Shown piece by piece: positions 12,190 to 24,108 of a stretch of DNA of 64,000 nt. Made by a program: the position numbers and the translations under genes. This DNA comes from Eublepharis macularius (Eukaryota; Chordata; Lepidosauria; Squamata; Eublepharidae), in the NCBI RefSeq assembly GCF_028583425.1, contig NC_072790.1, positions 153,630,397-153,694,396 on the forward strand, written 5' to 3'. The notes under the pieces are model-generated. The model worked only from the letters and a program-made list of their open reading frames with translations, ran no database searches and was not told where the DNA came from. Every line of letters begins with the position of its first letter. The stretch's first letter is position 1.

Positions 12190-12976
12190 TCGTGGTTCTG
12201 TGTGGCCCTGAGGATAGGAATGGGATATAACACTGACATCTACTCTGGGATATAACAAAAAAAAAATGTTTATTTTTCAAGAAGTGTATTGGTTTCATAA
12301 AAGTAGTTCTTAGTTCTTAACGTTACTTCATTTAAACTCATTCACACAGATCTCTTGTAAGGCTTCACACACAGTTAGCCTCTTTCTCTAGGCTCTATAT
12401 TTCTCTCACAGAAAACTCCTCAGGCAGCACACAGCTAGCCTCTCTTTCTCTTATTCACAGAAATATGAAACCTGCTCAGGCAGCACACAGCTGGCCTCCC
12501 TTTCCCTGACTGAGTGTCCTTTCACAAACATGCTCAGTTCAGGTTCCACACAGGTTATATTTCTCTCATAAACACTTCAATATACTCAGGCAGCACACAG
12601 CTAGCCTGCTTTCTTCTGACTGAAAACTTTCTCCCTGCACTCTCAGTCTAAACTGCATTCACTCCGCCCACAATCTCAGTCAACCAGTCATATTGCTCAC
12701 TCATTCCTCTCTTTCACCCCCACTCTTCACCTAGCTCAAACCAAGCATTTAAAGACACGTGCACACATTTACTTGGAATCATTACAAGACCATTCATACA
12801 TTTAATTGCGAAGTGTCTCCCCACCACCACCATTTATTTCTCTCTACAAGGAGAAGCAAGCAAAGGATGCAGCCATCAGTTGCTACAAGGAGGAAATAAT
12901 TTTACATTTACATTTTACCATGGTGGTATAGTATGTTTGGCTAGGGCAAGCATTACATTTGTACCAATTTGTAACA
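12190..12976 (-). mobile_element. Candidate LTR with internal tandem repeats
   Basis: Read on the minus strand, the block starts TGTTACAAATTGG (12976 downward) and carries an AATAAA near 12270, followed by a T-run and a duplicated 'gttatatccca' close to its end. These fit the U3-R-U5 layout of an LTR, and the repeated units at 12361-12610 would lie in U3. I could not find a flanking duplication or gag/pol sequence, so this remains a candidate. It could also be another repeat with tandem arrays. Confidence 0.35.
12361..12610 (+). repeat. Imperfect tandem repeat, unit about 57-110 bp
   Basis: The core 'caggcagcacacagctagcct' recurs at 12420, 12477 (ctggcct variant) and 12587. A weaker form, 'cacacacagttagcct', is at 12365. 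Spacers contain 'ttctctcac/t' runs. Unit spacing is irregular (about 57, 57 and 110 bp), so one unit was probably lost or altered. It lies within the candidate LTR. Confidence 0.7.
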
Positions 12977-14317
12977 CAGTCCCCTAAAATATATCACAGT
13001 ACGCTCCTCTCCCATATGTACAGTCTCATGAGACATTAAAGTTTCTATTTTAATGCTGATTAATACATTTCTGAAATCACACCACGATCTGCACTGAGAC
13101 TTTTTAGCTTAGGCATTCTGGTGAGGTCCCCCCGCCCATAAGCCTGTGTGTTCCTTAGTCTCTTCTGCGCAGCCATTTTCCAAAACAGCAGCTTCTTTTC
13201 TTTCACCTGCCCTTCCCCCATACTCCTCCTGTGAGGAAGAATGTCTTCGTGAAATGGATAATTCACTTATAGAAAATATTGCCACAAAACGGTGATGGAT
13301 TGATTTCAGGACAAATTTAAAAACCAATTGCTCATGGGCAACAGCAGGAGGAGGGTATTTGCTTAATTCACTATTTGTTTAAAGCATTTTTACCCCATCC
13401 TTCATCCAAATAAATTCTCAGTACAGCTCATAAGAAAATTAAAATACACACTAGCAAAACATAATAACAATGTGTACAACAGTCCAACTCCAAACCAGGT
13501 CACTAGAATTAGTAACGCAATAAAAACTAAAAATAAAAACAACTCTAAAACAGTGGTATAAAATGCAGTGAAAATATTTAAATCAAAATTAGCAGAAAAG
13601 CAGCAATGTTATAAAGATGACAAAATGGAGAGTAGAATAAACTGCAGATTACGAAGTCTAATAAAGAGGCAACTCAGCTTTTAAAAGATCAGCAACCTGG
13701 AAAAACTAATACTGTTCCAACTGAATCACTGAAGACAGGGTGTTTTATACCTGGGACTTGATGGCTAAGAATGCCCTGCTTCTTGTACCGATGCATCTCA
13801 GCTCAAAGAAAGGCGCTGCAGCAAAGCTTGGGGGTGTATGCCTTCTTTTTCAGCTTCCTGAACACATCTGTTTGGATGATGAATTAGATGGTCTTTTGAT
13901 TTGATACATCGGGACTTTTCTTATCCTCTTCTATTCCTTATCTGTTGCCAAGTTTTCCTTCAGCCAATTTGCTTCTGGGCTTTGCTTTCAAGAAGGAGGG
14001 GCATGGGGGGAGTGGAGGTGGGTGTACTTCACTCATGCTCTGGAGGGCCCCACGTCATTCCTGGTGTGACGTGAAAGTAATGGGTCATGCCAAGGGGCGA
14101 TTGAGTGAAAGTCATCCCCAAATGCTGAATTTGGGGCTTATTTTCACTTAATTGGACCTCAGTGTGACTCATTATTTCCACCTTGTGCCAGGAATGATAT
14201 CATTCCTGGTATAATGAATGTGAGGGTGCTCCGGAGCATGTGAGAGAGCACTTTGCCTCCCACACCGTGTTCTCGCACCTTTCTTTCCCCCACCGGCCAG
14301 GTAAGCAGTGGTGTGTC
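12977..14317. other. Unassigned DNA with a LINE-tail-like stretch
   Basis: 13370-13560 has the A-rich 'ttaccccatccttcatccaaa' plus 'aaaatacaca' look of a reversed LINE or SINE 3' tail, but I cannot name the family. The rest has no coding signal. 13980-14290 is GC-richer and contains 'gtcattcctggtgtgacgtg', also without assignment. Confidence 0.45.
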
Positions 14318-14890
14318 TATAATATAGAAACATAGAGCCAGAAGGGACTCCAAGGGTCATCTAGTCCACCGTTCTGCTCAATGCAGGAAATTCAAATCTA
14401 TCACCTCTTCACCTTCTTCAGTGACCCCTCAGTGATCTACGCCCAGAGGAAGGCAAAAAACCTCCAGGATCCCTGACAAATCTTGTCTGGAGGAAAATTC
14501 CTTCCTGACCCCAAAGTGGTAATCGGCATTACCCTGGGAATATAAGAAAGGGCCATGAGAGCCAACCCCTGGCTCATCCCTTCATGAATTCCCTCTCTTG
14601 ATCTGTGTACATTCATATTAAGTCAGAGAATCATCATAACTGTCAGATGACCATCTAGCATCTTCTTAAATACCTCCAAGGAAAGAGAACCCACCAACTC
14701 CCCAGGAAGTCTGTTCCACTGAGGGACCACTCTGTCAGGAAGTTGTTCCTAATGTATAGGCAAAAAATATTTTGCTTTAATTTTAATCCACTGTTTCTGG
14801 CCCAACCCCCTGGGGCAACAGAAAATAACTCTGCTCCATCCTCTATATGACAGCCCTTCAAAAACTTGAAGAAAGCTATCATATCACCTC

Positions 14891-15717
14891 TCAGTCGCCT
14901 CCTCTCCAGGCTAAACATCCCAGCTCCTTCAACCTTTCCTCATAAGACTTGGTCTCCAGACCCCTCTCCATCTTAATTGCCCTCCTTTGGACACATTCCA
15001 GTGTGTCAACATCCTTCTTAAACTGTGGTCCCCAAAACTGTACACAGTACTCCAGATGAGATCTAACCATAGCAGAGTAAAGTGATAACATCACCTCATG
15101 TGATCTGGACATTATACTTCTGTTGATGCAACCTAAAATCACATTTGTCTTTTTAGCTACAGTATCACATTGCTGACTCATGTTCAGCATATGATCTTCT
15201 AAGATCCCTAGATCCTTTTCACATGTAGCACTGCCAAGACAGGTCTCTCCCATCCTATAAATGTACCTTTAATTTTTCCTACCTAAATGCAGAACTTTAC
15301 ATTTATCCCCACTGAAATTCATTTTTTTAGTTTTAGCCCAGTTTTCTAGCCTGTCAAGATCACTTTGAATCTTGCTTCTGTCTTCTACTGTTTGCAACCC
15401 CTCCCAATTTAGTATCATCTGCAAATTTAATGAGCATCCTCTCTATTCCTTCATCCAAGACATTTTTTGAAGATGTTGAACAACACAGGGCCCAGGACAG
15501 ATCCCTAAAGCACTCCACTTGTCACTCTTCTCCAAGAAGATGAGGAACCATTTACAAGCTCATTTTGGGTATGATCTGTCAATCAATTACAAATCCATCT
15601 AACAGTAATAGGATCCAAACGACTTGTTACCAACTTGTCAACAAGAATATATGTGGAACCCTATCAAAAGCCTTACTGAAATCAAGATAAACTATGTCCA
15701 CAGCATTCCCTTGATCT
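14891..15717 (-). pseudogene. CR1 ORF2 reverse transcriptase and C-terminal domain
   Basis: This is the RT of the CR1 copy, starting at motif A. YLDFSKAFD gives the first catalytic Asp, and FADDTKLG holds the two Asp residues of motif C. Between them the sequence keeps NGSSSSWRRVTSGVL and GPVLFNI. The C-terminal domain from 15253 includes CEKDLGIL, ILGCINRSI, YSAMVRSHLEYCVQFWGPQ and LECVQRRA, typical of CR1. The C-terminal part has one open frame of 120 codons. The RT part has at least two frameshifts. Confidence 0.8.
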
Positions 15718-16150
15718 ACCAAAGTAGTAACAAAGTGTTGCTGCTTTCAAATGCCTGCTGCTTTCAAGCACCTGCTGCTGAAAAAAGCAGGACATTTGAA
15801 AGCAACAACAAAGTATTGCTGCGTTCAAACATCTGCTGCTTTTTTCAGCCGATGGGAGGGGGAGGAGAGGGTCCCTCCTTCCCCTCTCATCTGCTGAAAA
15901 AAGCAGCAGGGCGGGAAACTTGAAAGCAACACTTTTCTTGCCATTTGTGAACGGCAAGAAAAGTGCTGCTTTGAGCTTCAGTGTGCTCTATAAAGATTCC
16001 CTAATCTTTACAGAGCATACTGAAGTGTTTAATCACCCAAATCCCAAAGTGGCTTGCCACTTCGGGATTCATGTTATCCTTAATTGTTTTCCTGCTTCGA
16101 GTAAATCCGAAGCAGGAAACCCGAGTCTTTTTCGGATGCACACCCCTAGT
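15718..16150. mobile_element. Nonautonomous element inserted in the CR1, right end preserved
   Basis: The block is foreign to the CR1 frame on both sides. Its right end GGATGCACACCCCTA matches the ends of the hAT element at 27994-28649. The interior contains repeated 'tgctgctttcaaa' and 'gaaaaaagcag' units in both orientations and a 'gaagcaggaaa' hairpin near 16090-16120. No matching left end is visible, so it is probably truncated, or the CR1 deletion removed it. Confidence 0.5.
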
Positions 16151-16754
16151 CACTTCTATCCAGGGTGCCCACTACTTTCACCTCATCAACCAGTTCTCTA
16201 TTGGTAAGAATCAAGTCTAAAATGACAGACCCCCTTGTTTCCATCTCTACTTTCTGGAAGATGTTGTCAGCAAGACAAGTCAGGAATTTATTAGATGTTA
16301 TGTTTTAGCAGAGTTTGACTTCCAGCAGATACTAGAGTAATTGAAATCTCTCATGATGATTATGTTCCATCTCTTTGAAAATTTTGTAATCTATTCTAGA
16401 AGTATATCATCCAAGTCCTCTGCCTGGCCCTGGTGGTCTGTAGCAGGCCCCCATCATAATATTATTATTTCTTTCTCCTTTTACTTTTATGTAGAGGCTC
16501 TCAACTGATCTTCCATGCTAAGATTCAAGTGTTTCCTCACAAGTATATACATTCTTGCCATATAGTGCCTACTCTTCCATCCTTCTTTATTGACATATTC
16601 TTTGTAAACAAGTTGTACTTCACCTTAATATTCCAATTGTGTGTCTCATCTCACCATGTTTCAGTAAAGCCTATTAGATCATAGTTTCCTCCTATATTAA
16701 GACTTCAGGTTCCTCTTGTTTGTTTCCCATACTTTGTGCATTAGTGCAGAGATA

Positions 16755-17390
16755 TCAGAATCTGTGGTTTACATGCCTGGAGCGCTTTATACTTGTCCTT
16801 ACCCACAGATCATTAGCATTCTTACCACCAGTAATCGGTATCATACTAATTTGGGGTTTTTTCCCTCCCTCCCCCACAAGATTTAGTTTAAAAATACAAA
16901 AACAACCACCCCTTCTTAGATTTGCTAGGCTCTTGCCAAACACATTTTTTCCTACCTTGTTGAAGTGCAAACCATCTCACAATAGAAGTGCTTCATCCAG
17001 AAAGTGTAGTCCATGGTCTAGGAAACCAAACCTTTCCTGATGACACCATCTGCCTAGCCAATTATTTATTTCCACTATTCTGCTCTCTCTTCCTAAACCA
17101 TGGCCCTCAACAGGAAGAAGTGATGAAATCACAACCTGTGCTCCCAGGTCCTTCAGCTTTCTACCCAGAGCTTCATAGTCTCTTTCAATACATTCTGAAA
17201 TGTTCCCACATGGATGAACAAGAAGGGATAATAATCTGTGGGTTTGATTAGACTTTCCAGCTTTTATGTCACATATTGGATGCGTGCACCAGGTAAACAA
17301 CATACCTCTCAAGATGTCAGGTCTGGTCAGCACACTTCAGCCTCTACCCCTTTCAGCAGGGAATCCCCAATCACCACCACATTTCTCCCA
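16755..17390 (-). pseudogene. CR1 ORF1 SGNH/GDSL esterase domain
   Basis: This domain belongs to the SGNH hydrolase fold, known from ORF1 of several CR1-like families, where its substrate is not settled. The nucleophile block I reads VVVIGDSLLKG, with the GDS serine codon at 17362-17360. Block III, normally GTND, is degraded to HVGTFQ near 17210. Block V is DGLHFN, with the Asp codon at 16976-16974 and the His codon at 16967-16965. The stretch in between keeps VHPCGN, LGAQVVISSLLPV and NNWL. Frame changes occur near 17330 and 16980. Loss of the oxyanion-hole Asn-Asp pair and the broken frame make activity unlikely. Confidence 0.75.
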
Positions 17391-17784
17391 ATTTGGAGGG
17401 CAGAAGCACAAGCCCTCTTATCCACAGAGGCCTAAGAAACATCCTTTTTACTCTGTATAGCCTTGGATGGTAATTCTTGTTCCAGTAGTCCAGAGTCATT
17501 CTCTATGGGCAGAACGTGGAACCAGTTTCTCAGTAATATAGGATCAAAATGTCTCCTGATTTTCCTGCTCCTGTTCTTCCATTTGCCCTCTTCCTATATT
17601 TGATGGTCTTCCTTTTCCTGAGATACCTTCTCTTCCTCTTCCTGTTGTCCTTCCAAAAGTGCTTCATGTGTTTTTCCAAGAACTCTTCACCCTCCCTGAT
17701 AAGCTGGAGTGTGAATAAGCATGTCTCAAGCCCTTGCATTTTCTCCTCCAGTAGAGCTATCAGCTTACACTTGCTTCAAGTGTA

Positions 17785-18054
17785 ATTAACATTAACAACA
17801 ACAACTCCAATAACATTCGATTTATATACTGTCCTTCAGGGCAACTTAACACCCGCTCAGAGTGGTTTACAAAGTGTGTTATTATTATCCTCATGACAAT
17901 CACCCTGTGAGGTGAGTGGGGCTGACAGAACTCTGAGAGAGCTGTGACTGACCCAAGGTCACCCAGATGGCTTCAAGTGGAGGAGTGGGGAATCAAACCC
18001 ACTTCTCCAGATTAGAGCCCCATGCTCTTAACCACTACACCAAACTGGCTCTTA
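17785..18054 (-). repeat. tRNA-headed CORE/MIR-like SINE
   Basis: On the minus strand the 5' end has a tRNA-like head with box A 'tggtgtagtggttaagagc' and box B 'gggtttgattcccc'. A body follows with 'gtgaccttgggtcagtcac' and 'ctcacagggtgattgtcatg', which resembles MIR/CORE-SINEs. The 3' part ends in an L2-like segment and a (GTT)n tail at 17790-17800. About 270 bp are preserved and nearly full length. It lies directly upstream of the CR1 5' end. Confidence 0.8.
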
Positions 18055-18427
18055 CTCCCTGGTAAGAAGACAAACATGACAGAATATGCAGGTCACTGCT
18101 TCAGCTCCCTCACCAGCTGTGTTGCTTAGATCCATATAAGAAGTTGATAAGACTTTCTCGTACTCCCCGCAAACTCTCCTGCCAAATTCCCAGACAAAAC
18201 TCCCTGTTTGCTCATCCTGTTTGCTCACTCCTAGGTGTGAGGATATAAATGCAATACGTAACTATCTACTGTTTTATTGTTTTGATATTCCCCGGAGTTC
18301 CCTAAAATCAACTTCATAATTGTATTTTTATTATAATTTTGTTTTATCTGGATCTTTCCTATTTGGTAAAGAGCAATTTCAGTAATTTTCATTTTGCTTC
18401 TCACTTATTGTGTCAGCTGTGGTGGTG

Positions 18428-18530
18428 GAGAGTGCCATCAAATCATTGCTGACTTATGGTGACCCCTGCTGGTGGTTTCAAGGCAAGAGACTAACAGAGG
18501 TGGTTTACCATTGCCTTCCTCTGAATAGCA
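18428..18530 (+). repeat. Squamate-type short interspersed repeat
   Basis: The sequence has the blocks 'agtgccatcaaatca', 'gctgacttatggtgaccc', 'ttcaaggcaagagac' and 'gaggtggtttaccattgcc'. I know these as a common reptilian repeat but cannot name it with certainty. A reverse copy is at 5191-5282. Confidence 0.6.
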
Positions 18531-19970
18531 ACCAAAACAATTAATACCAGTCTAATGTCATCATGGGATCTTTGCCTTTATTTATCTGTTTACAAGATTT
18601 TTACCCTGCCTTTCTGTTATCATAGGGCTTCCAGGACAGCAAACAAACTAACAAACTATATGAATTACAATTTCATCTTAAAAACCATTTTAACCAGTAT
18701 ACAAATATATCATTGAAACAATTTAAAACCAGAGCTTAAAATACAAAAGATAAAAACAATAGTGAAAAACATTAGGGAGTAGGATGCCAGACACCCACTG
18801 GAGGCAGAGGATCTCCCATCCCCACCCAGCTATCCCCTGCAACCATTCACCTGGCCAGTGGTGGGGAAAGTGTGGGGAGGCTGGCTGGAGTTTGTGGGGA
18901 AATGACATGCACATACTCTGGAGACTCCCAATACTATAGGAATTGGCCCTGCTGAGACCCCATAGTTCCTGGTTTAAACCAGAAGTTACATCATTGGGAG
19001 TGTGAAGCGGGCACACAAGAAGCAGCATCCCCAAACACTAGGAATCCCCTGGCTTCCCCTTCTCACAGTTTCAAGGTGGGGGACATGGCTATTTTATTGG
19101 GTTGCTGCTAGGCTGATACTTGAACTAGGCTGCAATCCTAAGAACAAGTAAGCCCCATTGAGTAAAATAGATCTTGCTTTTGTGTAAACATACATACGAT
19201 TGTATTGTTATTCTCCATGAGTTGATCAGAAAGTTTAATTACTGCAGCACTTGTAGAATAGGCCTCCCTAACACTGATGTATGAAGAGTAAGATGCCATT
19301 TTTATAAACATGCTGTTGGGAAGATTTCTGCCTACACATAACAGTTTTGCATTTAGAACATGTAAATAAACTGTAATTTTTCATTTCGTTACCATGCCAA
19401 CTGGTCTTTTCAGGGAGATTATTGTTAGGTATTGTATACTGATCTTCAAATGTTTATCTTTCATTCCCTAATTCTAGACAGGCTCAGCACAGTTATTGCA
19501 CCTGTTTTTCGTCCACTGTAACTCAATTTCACAGCCCATTTGTAGAGATTTAAGTTGAAATGGGGTCTGTCTCCAACTAAATTCATGGCTAATCAGACTC
19601 TGAATCTTTGAGGTCAGACACTAAGCAGCCTTATTTTATCTGCCAGAGGCTTAAGGATGTTCCTTTTGGACAAAAGTGCAAAAAGTGGAGTCAGGTAAAA
19701 AGAAAATTCATATGTTCAGGGGGTACAGAATTTGTAGCTGGGCTTAGTATCCAACATTATTTTCTCCTAGCTATCTCTAAAGCTCAATCCTATCCCAATG
19801 TTACTTCTAACAATAATGTCATTCCAGTGCTGATCAGACCTTGTACTATGTTAATAAAATGAAAACAGTTTTTATACTTAATTTCTATTTTCTTGCTTTT
19901 AAACAACAAGTGTCTGCACAAATTCTTATTGTACAGATACAAGCATTTCTCTATCATCCTAGCCTACCTC
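18531..19970. other. Unassigned DNA with LINE-tail-like and GC-rich stretches
   Basis: 18580-18735 resembles a reversed LINE or SINE tail ('tttttaccctgcctttctg' followed by A-rich sequence). 18780-19075 is a GC-richer block without assignment. No coding signal is convincing. Confidence 0.45.
19132..19205. repeat. Palindromic 'aatccta' MITE-like fragment
   Basis: A half copy of the hairpin family, recognised by 'tgcaatcctaag' and 'agccccattga'. Confidence 0.4.
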
Positions 19971-20187
19971 TAGGGATTCCAGCTCTGGGTTGGGAAATTC
20001 CTGGAGATTTGGGGATTGAGCCTGATGAGAGTAGGATTTGGAAAGAAGAGGAACCTCAGTGGGGTATAATGCCATAGAGTCCACATCCAAAGTAGCCAGT
20101 TTTTCCAGGGGAACTGATCTCTGTTGCCTCAAGATCAGTTGTAATGCCAGAAGATCTCCAGGCACCACCTGGAGGTTGGAAACCTGA
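19971..20187. mobile_element. Diverged second copy of the 219-bp hAT-like MITE
   Basis: It aligns along its length with 6617-6835: TAGGGATTCCAGCTC at the left, 'gaaattcctggagat' and 'aactgatctctgt' inside, and 'ccacctggaggttgg' at the right. Candidate 8-bp duplications are 'cctacctc' at 19963-19970 and 'cttacttc' at 20188-20195, with two differences. The greater divergence suggests an older insertion than the copy in the L2. Confidence 0.75.
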
Positions 20188-20195
20188 CTTACTTC

Positions 20196-21769
20196 ACCGG
20201 GTTATTTGAGAATAAACCGATAGGGAAAGATATATGCTTCACTGTGTTCCTTGGAAGGAAGAGAACAACAACAGTAGTAGTAGCAACAGCAGTAGTTTCT
20301 GTTGTCTTCTACAGAAAGAAAATTACCACAATCAGGAAAATCTTTCTGGAAACAAGGTTTTTATTTTAGTAGGAAATTAATAGCAGTTATAGTTCCAGTT
20401 TTTAAAAGAAGTCCTCTGCTATATAGCATAAAATCAGGGGTATAATGTGGTGCTGTTTTTGGTAGTGCTGGATGAGAATCATTGTAGTCATTGGGGAATA
20501 CAGATTGTTGTGGCTGTTTAGTTCACACTGGCTCTGCCTGTAGCTGGCTAAGTGCACCCACTGGCTGCAATATTATGCATGATAAATATGAACAAACAAG
20601 GCATTTACCTAAATGAAGATTATCTGCTGCTGCAAAACATTTGTGTTTATAGAAGATTAAAAGGCTACACCTATGCATGTTTACTGAGAAATAAGCTCTA
20701 TTAAATTCATTGAGGCTTACTCCTAAGTAAGTGTACACAGAGTTGCCTAGGATGCAGTCTTAGGCACAGTTGCTTGGGAGTGTACTAAACTGAACTCCGT
20801 AGAACTGTGTAAACATGTACAGGCATATGTCATCACAGAAGTTGAAAGGAGTAGAGGTAGCCAACACACCTGTAATTTTAAAGACTTGAGTCCTCCTTCC
20901 CTTCTGTGCCTCCTGTAGTTCCTGAATAAAATTCTTCTCTATGCTCCTAGCTTAGGGTTCTCAGTTGCCAACTAATGTCAGCCAGTCTCCTTGTGGTTTC
21001 CTCAGTGGCCCGCCAATCTCTAGTGATGGATGGAAGGTGGCAAACCACCTGGCAATCTCCCGTATGATGGTCTCTCATCCTTAAACAACAGAAATGGCAC
21101 TAGAGGTGTTTTTAAAATCCCCCAAAACAACTATTTACTTTAGAGGGGAAATCAGGGGTTAAAATCAGGGGTTGAAAATTTCTGTGGTAATTCAACTTTA
21201 GAGATGGAGATAGAGATATATACTAGCTTGATACCTGTGCTTTGCTACAGTATTTAACTACTTTAAATCCAGTTACTACCTTTTTTCAACTGTCTGCAGT
21301 TTCCTTGACCTGATTTTTACCTCAGAACACAGAGTTCCACAGCTGACCAATCAGAGAGAGGAGAGCACAAACAGGCAGAAGCCTACCAGCCACACAGGAA
21401 AGCCAGGCCCCACAGGGAGATTGGCAACCAGAGTGAACTTTTCAGGGAAGACTGGGCGGTGCATTTTACCTCAGGACAAATTCAATGACTCCCAATAGCA
21501 ACTGCATACTGTTTAGAATGTGGGGGGTGAGGATCAATCAGGCCACATATGCAAACGACCTTGAAAGGCTAGCCCAATCAGGGAAGAGTTGCCAAGCTGG
21601 CAGTGAGGGGGGGGGAGCAGGCAGTAGCCTGCCAGACACACAGAGAAGCTGTATCCCTTTGGGAAAACACAATTTACCCCTTTTTACCTCCTTTGGGGGC
21701 AAATTTCTTAGAATCCCTTCTTAGTGGGTGTTTACATCATGAAAGGAATGTTCTCCCCAAATTTCATGT
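20196..21769. other. Unassigned DNA left of the DIRS element
   Basis: The stretch contains a short (GTA/GCA) run at 20272-20296 and a palindromic-family fragment at 20665-20770. At 21340-21480 and 21540-21690 two related blocks share 'caatcag', 'gcaggcag-agcct-ccag' and 'cacacag-gaaagc'. The paired blocks look like an imperfect duplication of an unknown repeat. Confidence 0.45.
20665..20770. repeat. Palindromic 'aatccta' MITE-like fragment
   Basis: Recognised by 'attaaattcattgaggctta' and the right part 'gttgcctaggatgcagtctt'. It is diverged and I read no duplication. Confidence 0.4.
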
Positions 21770-21884
21770 TTCTCCCTCTGAGGCGGATGACATCTTGGGT
21801 GATTCCCACCATCCAATCAGGGAGGCAGGAACTAACTTTCTTCCTCTTCCTGTCTAGCCTGTGGGACCACCCTCTCTTCAGTTC
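21770..21884 (+). repeat. Left inverted terminal repeat of the DIRS element
   Basis: Its complement is readable at 26976-27075, for example 'ctagcctgtgggaccaccctc' minus its last base here against 'gagggtggtcccacaggcta' there. The outermost 30 bases match the first part of the internal complementary region with one mismatch. Confidence 0.9.
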
Positions 21885-22084
21885 TTTCCTGCCTCCGGGG
21901 AGAGCAGTTCTATGCTAGGCTAGCTCTGCTACCTACATTCCATTCTTAACTCTTAGTCTATCTATTCTGCTTAGCTTCTGCTAGATTTCTTTTACAGTGC
22001 CTAATTCTTTCTACTATTGACTGCACTTTTTTACTGTCCCTCCTGTTCTTTGTCTTCTTACTTTCACTTTCCTTTTTCCCTCTC

Positions 22085-22495
22085 TTGAGGGGAAAAAAGG
22101 CAAAAGGAGCCATGGCATCTAGGGAGTCTTTGGACTCAGAAGACAGCTTCTTAGAACCAACAGCAGGTTGCTCACATGGAACTGTCCTGCAAACGGCGGA
22201 AAAGCAACCAGCCGGCACCGGCAATCCTCCAAGGTTTGCACGGCCCCCCCGGCAAGAAAAGTCTCAGGCTGAACCTAAGCCTCCAAAACGGATCCGTCTT
22301 GATCGCCGGGAGGCAGAAAAGGCAGCACGCCCCATCCAGCTGGCTGAGAGCGACGCTGATCGGCGGAGCTCCATTTCAGCGGGAAACGCTGCAGCGGCAG
22401 AATCTTTCCCGCACAAACCCGAGGATGCGGTTGCCATTCTCCCAGCGGGAGAAGATCATCTGGAACAAAGAGGCACCGCACAGAGCTCCAGCTGA
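22085..22495 (+). pseudogene. DIRS gag-like ORF1, 5' part
   Basis: An open frame of about 136 codons follows the left terminal repeat. The protein is rich in Lys, Arg, Ser and Pro (KRIRLDRREAEKAARP), as expected of the N-terminal region of a DIRS ORF1 protein. No zinc knuckle is visible, and decay continues downstream to about 24060. Position and composition support the call, not a specific motif. The downstream frame is broken by stops and by the SINE at 22856-23048. Confidence 0.5.
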
Positions 22496-22855
22496 GATGG
22501 GTCTGAGGAAACCGTGAGTGACCCTGACAATAGCCTGTCTCCTGCAATCCTGTCGGCCATCCTGTTACTTTGCCAGTCAGAAGCACCTTGGCCCTATAAA
22601 GATTCCAGGAATCTCCTTAACCCCTGGCACCACGTGAATGTGCCCATGCCAAACTCCTGGCTGGAGATTTTACAGCAGGCCTTTCCCCTTTGGATTTAGC
22701 CCTGCCTTTACAACAGGATTTACCCCTGCCTTTCCCTGTCAGATGGGTAATGTATAAAGGGCGCAAATTTGCTGGTGTCTTTGGACTTTTTAACTCTTAA
22801 GACTAACCAGGAGGAAGGAAATAGTGGTGTGGGTCTACCTCCTCCCTCCATGAGC

Positions 22856-23048
22856 AAGGCTGTAGCTCTGTGGAAGAGCTTCTGCTTTGTGTGCAAAGGA
22901 TCCGGGTTTGTTCCCCATTAACTCCAGTTTAAAAGTTCAGGTAGATGAGGGGAAAAAACCTCTTTCTGAGACCCTGGTGACCTGCTGCCAGTCTGAGGAG
23001 ATAACACTGACCGATGGTCTGAGTCAGAATAAGGCAGTTTGTGATGTT
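22856..23048 (+). repeat. tRNA-Ala-like SINE inside the DIRS element
   Basis: The head has box A 'gctctgtggaagagc' and box B 'gggtttgttcccc'. The body ends in 'ctgagtcagaataaggcagtt'. It aligns with the SINE at 41063-41226. It is not a tRNA gene because the body continues past the head and no complete cloverleaf forms. Confidence 0.75.
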
Positions 23049-24108
23049 TATCAGTCAGGGATCCCCACGGAGCAGGGGGATCGCCCTCGGATAGAGTCTG
23101 TAATGACAAGGAGAAGGATGAATTCCTTCAGATGTGGAAGAGGAGGAAATATCCCTACCAGAACAGTCAGCCCAGCTGTCTGAATCTGAGGTCTACCAGT
23201 ATTTACTATCTAAGACATTCTCAGCCTTAGAGCGGTAGAAATTACCCTTGGGGGAGTAGGACCCTTAGACTGGGAATACCAAATCCAGCCCAGGGTAACA
23301 GAGTCTCTTCCTAGTGGAGGTTCCTCAGAAAAGGTCCTCCCATTTCCAGAATATTTAGGGAGAAGGTTCAAGGCTGAGTGGTCTAAACCATATGCCAATC
23401 AATAATCCCCAAACTTGGTCCCAAAACAAAACGAAACAAACTATACTCACTATCTTTCTTTGCTATGAGTTGTTGCAGGTACCTGCGATGGAAGCTCCAG
23501 TGGCTACACTTCAGTCATCTGGGCTCTGGTCAAAAGATGGGTAAGGATCAGTCAGAGACCACTTAGACAAGAGGAGAGAGGCCAGGCTAACAAGAGCTTA
23601 CGAGGCCGTGACCATGACTATTAAGACTGCAGTTATTGTCTCAATTGCCTCAAGAGTGTCAGGAGTATGGATCTGGAAACTGATCCAACTCCTCCTGTAC
23701 AACAATAGCTGCCCCCATTGAAGGGGCAAACAGAAATGTATGGGCCAATACCTTCAAGACAGGCATCATCCTGGATACATTTACCTTTTTTCTTCTAGGA
23801 CTAGGGTCTGGACAGCAGTAATAAGCTGGCACGCTTGACTAAGAGCATGGCCAGCAGATTCACACTCTAAAAATATCATCCTGGCTTACCTCTTTCAGAG
23901 AGACAAGCTATTTGGGGTTGCCCTGGGAAAGATCTAGATTGAGACCTAGGACAGAAGAATGTGTTGCCAGAAACTCTCAATCTGAGAGGTGATCCATTGG
24001 CCCTCGGCCTTTTATTCACAACACACGCTACTAAGGTCCAGACAAGATTCCAAATGGCCATCCTGGGATTAATCTAGGCAGCCCTTTATTAAGGGGGGTC
24101 TTTTCAAG

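Larger units (their letters stand above)
14318..17775 (-). pseudogene. Long CR1 LINE with SGNH-esterase ORF1 and broken ORF2
   Basis: This is the longest CR1 copy in the window. Read on the minus strand it has ORF1 with a coiled-coil-like charged segment (about 17740-17530), then an SGNH esterase (17390-16755). Next is an endonuclease remnant with the CYRPPGPGRGLG motif near 16440. The reverse transcriptase follows, with YLDFSKAFD (about 15690), SGVL-GSVLGPVLFNI (about 15510) and FADDTKLG (about 15440). The C-terminal domain is at 15253-14891 and the 3' end 'ctagatgacccttgg' at about 14365. The sequence expected between endonuclease and RT motif A is missing, and an unrelated repeat (15718-16150) sits there. 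Many stops and frameshifts make it non-functional. Confidence 0.85.

Noticed and set aside
12361-12610. Possible CRISPR-like array
   Set aside because: Spacing is irregular, units are imperfect, and the genome is clearly vertebrate.
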